58,423 nt of DNA from JBGQAS01 sp964498605 (GTDB lineage Bacteria; Chloroflexota; Anaerolineae; Anaerolineales; Anaerolineaceae), in the NCBI GenBank assembly GCA_964498605.1, contig CAZCHK010000007.1, positions 1 through 58,423 of the forward strand, given 5' to 3'. The translations under genes and the position numbers were made by a program. The notes under the pieces are model-generated. The model searched no databases, had not been told where the DNA came from, and worked only from the letters and a program-made list of their open reading frames with translations. Below are positions 25,278 through 31,804 of this stretch, in pieces. Each line of letters starts with the position of its first letter. The first letter of the stretch is position 1.

Positions 25278-25289
25278 TGGTCTATACCA
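25278..25289. promoter_or_regulatory. HutC-type (dre/NagR-like) operator
   Basis: TGGTCTATACCA, minus strand TGGTATAGACCA within ATTGGTATAGACCAC. This closely resembles the TGGTCTAGACCA-type sites bound by DasR and NagR of the same regulator subfamily. It lies about 14-25 bases downstream of the predicted operon start (roadblock position) and next to or over the gntR -35. Confidence 0.7.
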
Positions 25290-25330
25290 ATTTATGAGTT
25301 TTATCAATATTTACTACAGTGTAGCATAAA

Positions 25331-25912
25331 ATGGACAACCAAACTGAAGACAACTTGAAAAGTCTTATTGAGAAAGTGGTAACAGAAAAATTAGCTCAGC
25401 ATATCAGGGTCCCTTCCCAGTTGCCTACCAGTCATTGTCCTTCTCCGTTGGCACCAACAAGAAAAAAAGTGGCCATTGGTTCTGACCACGGGGGATATAA
25501 ATTAAAAGAGCTGCTGAGCAAGCACATACACGAATTGGGTTACGATCCCATCGACTGTGGCACAACTGACACCAACGCAGTGGATTATCCTGACTTCGCA
25601 AGGCTGGTAGCGGTGCAAGTCGCATCGGGTTCAGCCTGGCGGGGAGTCATGATTGATGGAGCCGGGATAGGCAGTTGCATGACAGCCAACAAAGTTCCGG
25701 GTATTCGGGCAAGCATGTGCTATGATCTTTCTTCTGCTTCAAATGCCCGAGAACATAATGATGCCAATGTGCTTACGCTTGGAGCGGGGTTAATTGGCGA
25801 GAGTCTCGCTAAGCAAATTTTGAAAACCTGGTTGAGTACAGAGTTTGGCGGGGGAAGGCATCAACCCCGTATCGACAAAATCACCTCAATCGAAAGGGAA
25901 TACCTGAAATAG
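25331..25912 (+). CDS. RpiB-like sugar-phosphate isomerase with encapsulation peptide and altered active site
   Basis: 193 residues versus about 150 for RpiB; the extra 44 are an amphipathic helix (DNLKSLIEKVVTEKLAQHI, residues 7-25) plus a Pro/Ser linker, the layout of microcompartment encapsulation peptides. The core is clear: KVAIGSDHGGYKLKELL, YDPIDCGT, VDYPDFARLVA, and AREHNDANVLTLG. RpiB usually has CGTGxG with the catalytic Cys; here it is IDGAGIGSCMTANK, so Asp109 stands at the Cys position. Substrate may still be a pentose phosphate but the chemistry or substrate may differ. First gene of the operon; no strong ribosome site before the ATG. Confidence 0.85.
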   Translation: MDNQTEDNLKSLIEKVVTEKLAQHIRVPSQLPTSHCPSPLAPTRKKVAIGSDHGGYKLKELLSKHIHELGYDPIDCGTTDTNAVDYPDFARLVAVQVASGSAWRGVMIDGAGIGSCMTANKVPGIRASMCYDLSSASNAREHNDANVLTLGAGLIGESLAKQILKTWLSTEFGGGRHQPRIDKITSIEREYLK

Positions 25913-25921
25913 GATTCACAT

Positions 25922-26848
25922 ATGGCTACAGATCCGATAACCATTCAATCCCTGGTGGAACTCATTACAAGAGAAGTGATCAATGCGTACGATGAAAAGG
26001 ATCTCACAGATATCTTCGCCAGAGGACAAGTATGCAAATCAGACTGCTCATCAGGCTTGTGTGTAACGACATGTTTCAACGCGCTCGGAGAAGTGGTCAG
26101 TGCAGGAGCTGAACGAATCACCAGCACGATTGGTATGATCCCACCTGATCTTTCCCTCTCAGGAATGATCGATCACACATTGCTGAAACCCGACACCACC
26201 CCGGATAAGATTACACAGCTCTGCATAGAAGCCCGGACACATAATTTTGCATCGGTTTGTGTTAATCCTACAAATATCAAGTTGTGCGCAGACCTGCTCA
26301 AAGGTTCTGATGTCAAAGTGTGCTGTGTAGTTGGCTTCCCTTTGGGGGCAACGCTGCCAGAAGTTAAAGTGATCGAGGCAAAAATGGCGATTGAGAATGG
26401 CGCGAATGAAATTGATATGGTTATCAACATTGGTGCACTGAAAGCACGCGATTCCGCCATGGTAGCCAGAGATATCCGCGGCGTAGTTGTCACTGCCCAC
26501 GCGGCAGACGCACTGGTAAAAGTCATCATTGAAACCTGCCTCCTTACGGATGAGGAAAAAGTGCTGGCTTGCCTCCTGGCAAAGGAAGCTGGAGCTGATT
26601 ACGTCAAAACATCTACCGGATTTTCCACTGGCGGGGCGACGGTGGCTGATATCGCACTGATGAGAAAAACGGTCGGTGCCTCAATGGGTGTGAAAGCTTC
26701 GGGTGGAATCCATTCGCGTGAAGATGCGGAGAGAATGATCAAAGCCGGAGCGACACGCATCGGGGCCAGCGCGGGTGTGAAGATCATCCAGGCAGCCACA
26801 CAGGAAATACCAGCCACTTCGAAACCTGAAGCGATTAAGGCTTACTGA
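25922..26848 (+). CDS. deoC: Deoxyribose-phosphate aldolase with encapsulation peptide and four-Cys linker
   Basis: 308 residues against about 220-260 for DeoC. Cleaves 2-deoxyribose 5-phosphate to acetaldehyde and glyceraldehyde 3-phosphate. Residues 6-22 (ITIQSLVELITREVINA) form an encapsulation-type amphipathic helix; 38-51 holds Cys38, Cys42, Cys47 and Cys51 (CKSDCSSGLCVTTC). The TIM barrel starts near residue 78 (LSGMIDHTLLKPDTT) and keeps NEIDMVINIG, the Schiff-base Lys in YVKTSTGFSTGGAT, and the second Lys in GVKASGGIHS. Starts nine bases after the rpiB-like gene. Aldolase call is firm; role of the Cys cluster is unknown. Confidence 0.93.
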   Translation: MATDPITIQSLVELITREVINAYDEKDLTDIFARGQVCKSDCSSGLCVTTCFNALGEVVSAGAERITSTIGMIPPDLSLSGMIDHTLLKPDTTPDKITQLCIEARTHNFASVCVNPTNIKLCADLLKGSDVKVCCVVGFPLGATLPEVKVIEAKMAIENGANEIDMVINIGALKARDSAMVARDIRGVVVTAHAADALVKVIIETCLLTDEEKVLACLLAKEAGADYVKTSTGFSTGGATVADIALMRKTVGASMGVKASGGIHSREDAERMIKAGATRIGASAGVKIIQAATQEIPATSKPEAIKAY

Positions 26849-26861
26849 GTAAGAGGTCATC

Positions 26862-27152
26862 ATGTTAATTGCTCTTGTAATTGGTACTGCGGTTTCCACC
26901 ATCAAGGATGAAAAGTTGACTGGGCGAAAGTTACTCATCGTGCGGCAGACGGACGAAAAGGGTGAAGCGATAGGAAAACCATTTGTGGCCATTGACACAG
27001 TGGACGCGGGTGTTGGTGATCTAGTCCTCACAGCTTCTGGCTCGAGCGCCAGACAGACAACAATTACAAAGGACACCCCCGTAGATGCTGTAGTGATGGC
27101 AATGATCGATTCTTTGGAACTTAACGGGAAAGTGGTCTTTCGAAAAACTTGA
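26862..27152 (+). CDS. BMC-P (EutN/CcmL) shell vertex protein 1
   Basis: 96 residues: MLIALVIGTAVSTIKDEKLTGRKLLIVRQTD, FVAIDTVDAGVGDLVLTASGSSARQT, and VDAVVMAMIDSLEL, the single OB-like EutN/CcmL domain. Pentamers of this family cap the vertices of the icosahedral shell. AGAGG precedes ATG by six bases. It lies between the aldolase and dehydrogenase genes; two further, different BMC-P genes close the operon. Confidence 0.93.
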   Translation: MLIALVIGTAVSTIKDEKLTGRKLLIVRQTDEKGEAIGKPFVAIDTVDAGVGDLVLTASGSSARQTTITKDTPVDAVVMAMIDSLELNGKVVFRKT

Positions 27153-27157
27153 AAATA

Positions 27158-28609
27158 ATGGACAAGGATCTTTTTTCCATTCAAGAAGCTCGAGAGCTAG
27201 CCACACAGGCAAAAGCTGCTCAAAAGGATTGGATGCAGTCATCCCAGCAGGATGTCGATCGGGTATGCGAAGCGATGGCAAACGCAGCATTCCAGGCTGC
27301 GGAGCGGCTTGGGCGTATGGCGAACGAGGAAACCGGTTACGGCATCGCGGAACACAAGAAGTTGAAGAACGAGTTCGCGGCAAAAAATGTATGGGAATCC
27401 ATCCGAGAGATGAAAAGCGTGGGCATCGTGGGTCAGGATACCATTAACCGTATCGTTCAGATCGCGTGGCCGGTTGGCGTGGTATGCGGATTAACCCCCA
27501 GCACCAATCCAACCTCTACTGTAATCGCTAAAGCGATTATGGCAGTTAAAGCGCATGACGCGATCATTTTTTCCCCTCACCCCACCGCGGCAAAATGCAG
27601 CTTCGAGACTGCCCGAATACTCCAATTAGCTGCTGAACTGGCTGGCGCACCCAGGGGCTTGATCAGCTGCATGGAAAATATCAGCCTGCAGGGAACACAG
27701 GAATTGATGAGCCACAAGTATGTATCTTTGATCCTTGCGACAGGCGGGTCGCCAATGGTCAAAGCCGCTCACTCAGTTGGGAAGCCGGCTTACGGCGTGG
27801 GACCTGGCAATGTGCCAGTGTATGTTGACCGCAGTGCCGATATTGACCGCGCAGCCAGGTACATCACCTATTCCAAGGCTTTTGATCATTCGACGATCTG
27901 CGCGACTGAACAGGCTGTAATCGCCGATAAGCCCATTACTGCCCAATTGGAAGAACGCATGAGAGCTTACGGCGCGTTTTTCTTGGACGACCAGCAAGCA
28001 GATTTGCTCAGGAAAACCCTGTTTTTCAGCGACGGAAGCATCAATCCGGTATCCGTCGGCAAATCACCCAAAGTTCTGGCACAGATGGCAGGTTTTGAGG
28101 TTCCTCCAAATTCAAGGGTTTTAGTGGCGCGCTTATCAAGGGTCGGCAGGGACGAACCCCTTTCTCGCGAGAAGCTGACCACGGTCCTTGGCTGGTACGT
28201 GGCAGAGGGCTGGGAAGCCGGGTGTGAACGTTGTATTGAATTGATCCAATTCGGCGGCCGAGGACACACCCAGATCATTCACGCTGAGGACCAGAACGTG
28301 ATCATGGCCTTTGGATTGGAGAAGCCTGTTTTCCGCATCCTCGTCAACACGATGGGTACATTGGGAGCCATCGGCTTGACCACAGGGTTGATGCCTTCAC
28401 TAACACTTGGCGCTGGAGGCATTGGCGGATCGATCACTGGTGACAATGTTAGCGCCGCACACCTTTTCAATATCAAACGTCTTGCTTACGAGTTAACACC
28501 TCCGCCTGAAGCAGTGTTTTCAAATCCAAAATATCCAGAAAATCTCTCAGCGGATGAGATTGAACGCATTGTGCGCGAAGTCGCCCGTGAAATTTTAAAC
28601 AGTGAATAA
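27158..28609 (+). CDS. CoA-acylating aldehyde dehydrogenase with C-terminal encapsulation peptide
   Basis: 483 residues from ATG 27158; an in-frame TTG at 27149 overlapping the BMC-P stop is an alternative. Microcompartment-type acyl-CoA-forming ALDH, expected to turn acetaldehyde, CoA and NAD into acetyl-CoA and NADH. Seen: PTSTVIAKAIMAVKAHDAIIFSPHP, ATGGSPMVKAAHSVGKPAYGVGPGNVPVYVD, catalytic Cys near residue 248 in DHSTICATEQAV, and GGRGHTQIIH. The last 18 residues (NLSADEIERIVREVAREI...) follow a Pro-rich linker and form the amphipathic peptide that directs it to the shell. Confidence 0.93.
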   Translation: MDKDLFSIQEARELATQAKAAQKDWMQSSQQDVDRVCEAMANAAFQAAERLGRMANEETGYGIAEHKKLKNEFAAKNVWESIREMKSVGIVGQDTINRIVQIAWPVGVVCGLTPSTNPTSTVIAKAIMAVKAHDAIIFSPHPTAAKCSFETARILQLAAELAGAPRGLISCMENISLQGTQELMSHKYVSLILATGGSPMVKAAHSVGKPAYGVGPGNVPVYVDRSADIDRAARYITYSKAFDHSTICATEQAVIADKPITAQLEERMRAYGAFFLDDQQADLLRKTLFFSDGSINPVSVGKSPKVLAQMAGFEVPPNSRVLVARLSRVGRDEPLSREKLTTVLGWYVAEGWEAGCERCIELIQFGGRGHTQIIHAEDQNVIMAFGLEKPVFRILVNTMGTLGAIGLTTGLMPSLTLGAGGIGGSITGDNVSAAHLFNIKRLAYELTPPPEAVFSNPKYPENLSADEIERIVREVAREILNSE

Positions 28610-28649
28610 CCACAGAATGATCTGTGGAATAAATGAAAGGAATATAAAA

Positions 28650-28976
28650 ATGTCTGATACTTCTTTAATCGCTCTTGGAATGGTGGAAACCAAAGGTTTA
28701 GTGGGTTCCATCGAAGCAGCGGATGCCATGGTGAAAGCCGCCAATGTGACGTTGATCGGTTCTGAATATGTAGGCGGCGGGTATGTCACCGTCATGGTTC
28801 GCGGAGATGTTGGCGCAGTGAAGGCTGCCACGGATGCCGGTGCTGCAGCCGCCAAACGCATTGGCGAGCTGGTTTCGGTGCATGTGATCCCACGACCGCA
28901 TGTGGACGTTGAGATGATCCTGCCGCAAAAATCCAAGGGATCCATCGGCGGACAAAGTACTGATGCCAAAAAGTAA
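28650..28976 (+). CDS. BMC-H shell protein with glycine-widened pore loop
   Basis: 108 residues from ATG 28650, which has AAGGA upstream; the frame's earlier starts add unrelated residues. Standard PduA-like hexamer: IALGMVETKGLVGSIEAADAMVKAANVTLIG, then VTVMVRGDVGAVKAATDAGAAAAKRIGELVSVHVIPRPH. The pore loop reads EYVGGGYV (39-46) where PduA has EKIGSGLV, so the pore Ser is Gly43 and a Tyr follows. This would allow a wider or less polar pore. It is the only BMC-H in the locus and must build most facets. Confidence 0.94.
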   Translation: MSDTSLIALGMVETKGLVGSIEAADAMVKAANVTLIGSEYVGGGYVTVMVRGDVGAVKAATDAGAAAAKRIGELVSVHVIPRPHVDVEMILPQKSKGSIGGQSTDAKK

Positions 28977-29110
28977 ACACCAAAGACATTTCACCAGTAA
29001 TAAAGGGTTCAAAACTTACTCGCTGGTGATAGTCCGGCCACTTGAAGGCAGAAGATGATATCCTGCCAACTTGGCAGCTGTGATTTATATAGTCGTGAAA
29101 TGGAGCAGGT
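28977..29110. other. Intergenic stretch with three small inverted repeats
   Basis: 134 bases between the BMC-H and BMC-T genes, the longest gap in an otherwise tight operon. CACCAG...CTGGTG (about 28994-29036), GGCAG...CTGCC (about 29048-29068) and TGCCA-ACT-TGGCA are visible. They may set relative shell-protein amounts by RNA processing or partial termination. No open frame is supported. Confidence 0.4.
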
Positions 29111-29740
29111 ATGGCAGATGAATTTTCTTTGAGATGTTACTGCTATTTGGACAGGATGCAACCTCAGTACGCAGCTTTTGTTGGAACAGTGACTCAGGGT
29201 GATCTACCTGTGGAGGGGATGGCAGCTCTGTACGTTGAAATGGCACCCGGTAACGAAGTGTTCCGCGTCGTGGATGTGGCGGTCAAAGCCACCGAAGCCA
29301 GGCCCGGCGCTCAGATCGTGGAACGTGAATTCGGAATGTTCGAAGTGCATTCTCTAAATCAGGCAGCTGTTCTCACCGCTGGTGACATTGTTCTACAAAA
29401 CCTTCACCTCAGGGTTGAAGACCGTATCAAACCACAGGTGGCATCCTGCCAGGTGATCACCAAGGTTGACCCTTACCAGGCTCAGTTGCTCAATCGTTTT
29501 CGCCGTGGCTCCATGCTTGTTCCAGGCGAGACCATGCTAGTACTTGAGTGCGCACCCGCGGCATACATCAATTACGCATGCAATGAAGCGGAGAAAAAAG
29601 CCAGCATCAAAATCATCCACGTATCCTCGGTTGGACGGTTCGGGCGCATGTGGTTGTCTGGTTCTGAAGCCGAGATCGTCTCCGCCAAAAATGCAGCCAT
29701 TTCTGCGTTGGAAGGGCTTGACGGTAAACCAGGCGCGTGA
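29111..29740 (+). CDS. BMC-T trimeric shell protein (tandem BMC domain)
   Basis: 209 residues, two fused BMC domains. N-terminal part LRCYCYLDRMQPQYAAFVGTVTQGDLPVEGMAALYVEMAPG and C-terminal part GSMLVPGETMLVLECAPAAYINYACNEAEKKASIKIIHVSSVGRFGRMWLSGSEAEIVSAKNAAISAL. This divergent, aromatic-rich N-terminal repeat is the form I associate with BMC-T of sugar-phosphate loci. Trimers act as pseudohexamers and may carry larger gated pores. GGAGCAGGT precedes the ATG. Followed by an EutT/EutQ-N-like gene. Confidence 0.88.
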   Translation: MADEFSLRCYCYLDRMQPQYAAFVGTVTQGDLPVEGMAALYVEMAPGNEVFRVVDVAVKATEARPGAQIVEREFGMFEVHSLNQAAVLTAGDIVLQNLHLRVEDRIKPQVASCQVITKVDPYQAQLLNRFRRGSMLVPGETMLVLECAPAAYINYACNEAEKKASIKIIHVSSVGRFGRMWLSGSEAEIVSAKNAAISALEGLDGKPGA

Positions 29741-29763
29741 CCAGCGAAATCAAGAGGAAAAAT

Positions 29764-30123
29764 ATGCCCAGAGAATTTATTACCGAACGCGAAGTGGAGG
29801 ATATGTTCAAACGAGGGATAACCTCGATCGAATTGAACGATCATCTTGTTCTGACAGAACTGGCGTATGAAAAGGCTCAACGATTGGGTGTGACTCTCAT
29901 CTCACCCAATCTGAAACCTCCTGCCGCGCCTGAACGGCCATACTTGAGCAAACCGGTGGAAGTAACTTCGCACAAAACAGCTGGAGCTCAGTCCACGGAA
30001 ACTGGCTTGGGTATTCGCACGCGCATCAAAGAAGCGGTATCCAAAAAGCTTGGCGATAAAGTGGATCCCGCGCTGCTTGATTCGATCATCACCCGAGTCC
30101 TGGATCAGCTGGACAGGAAGTAA
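29764..30123 (+). CDS. Small EutT/EutQ-N-like protein with C-terminal amphipathic helix
   Basis: 119 residues from ATG 29764, chosen because AGAGGA lies six bases upstream; a GTG at 29737 would overlap the BMC-T stop. Residues 4-45 (FITEREVEDMFKRGITSIELNDHLVLTELAYEKAQRLGVTLI) resemble the small N-terminal unit seen in EutT, EutQ and other microcompartment proteins. A Pro/Ser/Thr-rich linker follows, then an amphipathic helix (IRTRIKEAVSKKLGDKVDPALLDSIITRVLDQL) like an encapsulation peptide. No catalytic residues are recognisable. I infer an adaptor or assembly factor linking cargo to shell; enzymatic roles are not excluded. Confidence 0.6.
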   Translation: MPREFITEREVEDMFKRGITSIELNDHLVLTELAYEKAQRLGVTLISPNLKPPAAPERPYLSKPVEVTSHKTAGAQSTETGLGIRTRIKEAVSKKLGDKVDPALLDSIITRVLDQLDRK

Positions 30124-30125
30124 GC

Positions 30126-30446
30126 ATGCTTCTAGGAGTCGTAAAAGGATCAGCGATCTGCACACTCAAATGCCCGGGAATGGAAGGGCTGAAGCTCCTG
30201 CTGGTTCAGCCCGTCAATAAAAATCTCAAGCCTGTCGGTACACTGCAGATTGCCGCGGATGTAGTACATGCTGGTATCAACGACTTATGCGTGATGGTAC
30301 GTTCCCGCGAGGCGGCGCTTGCCATGCCGGACGAGAAATTCGTACCAGTCGATCTGGCGCTGGTGGGTATCGTTGATCAGCTGGATGTAAAACCGGACAA
30401 AACATACGATGCCACCCTGAAACCAGGTTGGACTCAGTACACCTGA
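30126..30446 (+). CDS. BMC-P (EutN/CcmL) shell vertex protein 2
   Basis: 106 residues: MLLGVVKGSAICTLKCPGMEGLKLLLVQPVN, QIAADVVHAGINDLCVMVRSREAALAM, VDLALVGIVDQLDV, with a 16-residue C-terminal extension (DKTYDATLKPGWTQYT). It differs clearly from the other two BMC-P proteins, so the shell vertices may be mixed or alternative. Starts three bases after the adaptor-like gene. Confidence 0.92.
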   Translation: MLLGVVKGSAICTLKCPGMEGLKLLLVQPVNKNLKPVGTLQIAADVVHAGINDLCVMVRSREAALAMPDEKFVPVDLALVGIVDQLDVKPDKTYDATLKPGWTQYT

Positions 30447-30455
30447 AGGAAAAGC

Positions 30456-30728
30456 ATGATCCTCGCTAAGGTCATCGGGACTGTCGTCACTACCATCAGT
30501 CACCCCCATTACACGAGCCACCGTTTGCTCATCGTACAGCCCCTGTCGAATCCGGGAGAAACAGCAGAGGATGATTTCATCGCCATGGACACAACCCAGG
30601 CAGGAATTGGTGATACTGTACTGATCAACCGTGAAGGCGCCGGAGCCCGGCAGGTCCTTAAGAATCCAGATGCCTGCGTCATATCTCTCATTGTCGGCAT
30701 CGTGGATTCCACAGCGGTCATCTCTTAG
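30456..30728 (+). CDS. BMC-P (EutN/CcmL) shell vertex protein 3
   Basis: 90 residues: MILAKVIGTVVTTISHPHYTSHRLLIVQPL, FIAMDTTQAGIGDTVLINREGAGARQVLKN, ISLIVGIVDSTAV. It has the usual EutN fold and the ending expected of a complete member. Nine bases after BMC-P 2, and the last clear microcompartment gene. No terminator hairpin is visible in the 51 bases that follow. Confidence 0.92.
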   Translation: MILAKVIGTVVTTISHPHYTSHRLLIVQPLSNPGETAEDDFIAMDTTQAGIGDTVLINREGAGARQVLKNPDACVISLIVGIVDSTAVIS

Positions 30729-30779
30729 GCTGCTAACCTCACAAAAGCATATAAAATATAATATAGGGAGGAGAACCCA

Positions 30780-31682
30780 ATGGCACAAAACGCTTTGATT
30801 TCCCATCCCCAGCCCCTACATTCCTTTCAAGCTGCTGAAGAACGCATCGAACAGATCGAGCGCCTGGATCCAAAGAATCTGCATCCCCAATCTCACCTCA
30901 TCTATCTATCCCGTGGGAAAAAAACCCGCTTTTCCATTGTTTGGTTCCACGGTTATACCAGCAGCCCGGCTCAATTCGCCGTACTTGCAAAGGAGTGCCA
31001 CCGTATCGGATTCAATGTGTATGTCCCACGTTTGCCCTGCCACGGTGACGCAGACCCGTTAAGCCAGGCAACCCGGGGTTTGACGGTGGAAATGCTGACA
31101 CACGCGACAGATGAAGCCATCGACATCGCACATGGATTGGGAGAGGAAGTCATGATCGGGGGATTGTCGATGGGAGGGGTGCTGACGGCCTGGGCTGCGC
31201 AACAAAGGCACGTAAGGAAAGCTGTCATCATTTCTCCCGCGCTGAGCGTGAAAAATCTTCCAACCAGTCTGGTGAAACCGCTGGCGATTGCCATCCGTAT
31301 TCTGCCGGATAAGATGCGCTGGTGGAATAAGGATTTGAAAGATCACTACGATAAACCGGATTATCAATACCGCTGGCATTCCATGCACGGACTGGCAGCC
31401 ATCCTGCGTTTATCCTTCCAGGTTGAGGCGTGGTCCAAAAAAGCAGCCCCCCAGGCAGCCTCCACATGGATGGTGTTGAATAAGAACGACAAGGCTGTCA
31501 ATTTCGACCAATGCCAGGCGATTGTTCAAAACTGGGAAAAACATCCCGACGCCAGCGTGTACCAGCACACATTCGCGCAGGAATTGGAACTTGACCACGA
31601 CCTGATCGATCCGGGGTCACCCCGGCAGAAGATCAATCTTGTGTATCCTGTTCTGATGAAAATCGTCACTGGAGAGAAATAA
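30780..31682 (+). CDS. Alpha/beta-hydrolase, carboxylesterase-like
   Basis: 300 residues. Oxyanion region WFHGYTSSPAQF near residue 60, nucleophile elbow GGLSMGG (Ser near 128), and a late His in LELDHDLIDPGS. This is the esterase/thioesterase-like branch of the fold; substrate unknown. A very good ribosome site (GGGAGGAG) precedes the ATG. The AT-rich upstream stretch contains TATAAT at 30757-30762, so it may have its own promoter. It carries no encapsulation peptide, so I do not count it as microcompartment cargo though it follows the operon by 51 bases. Confidence 0.8.
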   Translation: MAQNALISHPQPLHSFQAAEERIEQIERLDPKNLHPQSHLIYLSRGKKTRFSIVWFHGYTSSPAQFAVLAKECHRIGFNVYVPRLPCHGDADPLSQATRGLTVEMLTHATDEAIDIAHGLGEEVMIGGLSMGGVLTAWAAQQRHVRKAVIISPALSVKNLPTSLVKPLAIAIRILPDKMRWWNKDLKDHYDKPDYQYRWHSMHGLAAILRLSFQVEAWSKKAAPQAASTWMVLNKNDKAVNFDQCQAIVQNWEKHPDASVYQHTFAQELELDHDLIDPGSPRQKINLVYPVLMKIVTGEK

Positions 31683-31685
31683 AGG

Positions 31686-31757
31686 AGCCACCGGTGGGAA
31701 TTGAACCCACGACCAGGCGTTTACGAAACGTCTGCTCTACCACTGAGCTACGGTGGC
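31686..31757 (-). tRNA. tRNA-Thr (anticodon CGU)
   Basis: 72 bases, cloverleaf on the minus strand: acceptor GCCACCG/CGGTGGC, D arm GCTC-AGTGGTA-GAGC, anticodon loop TTCGTAA (CGT), T arm GTGGG-TTCAATT-CCCAC, discriminator T. CCA is not encoded. The anticodon stem GACGT/ACGCC has an A-C mismatch at the second pair. It starts three bases past the hydrolase stop, on the opposite strand. Confidence 0.92.
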
Positions 31758-31770
31758 CTGCTGCTGAGAG

Positions 31771-31800
31771 ATTATAATCGGTAGCAAGGAAATCCGACAA
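31771..31800. promoter_or_regulatory. Shared bidirectional -10 for tRNA-Thr and the GT4 gene
   Basis: The palindrome ATTATAAT (31771-31778) supplies TATAAT on both strands. For the tRNA (minus strand) a -35 TTGTCG lies at 31795-31800 with 18-base spacing. For the glycosyltransferase (plus strand) the -10 is 31773-31778 and the -35 is weak. Confidence 0.55.
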
Positions 31801-31804
31801 GGTC

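Noticed and set aside
24495..30728. Microcompartment as a propanediol, ethanolamine or glycyl-radical type
   Set aside because: No diol dehydratase, ethanolamine lyase or glycyl-radical enzyme is present; DeoC and RpiB define the sugar-phosphate type.
30780..31682. Hydrolase as microcompartment cargo
   Set aside because: It has no terminal amphipathic peptide and sits after a 51-base gap with its own strong ribosome site and possible -10.
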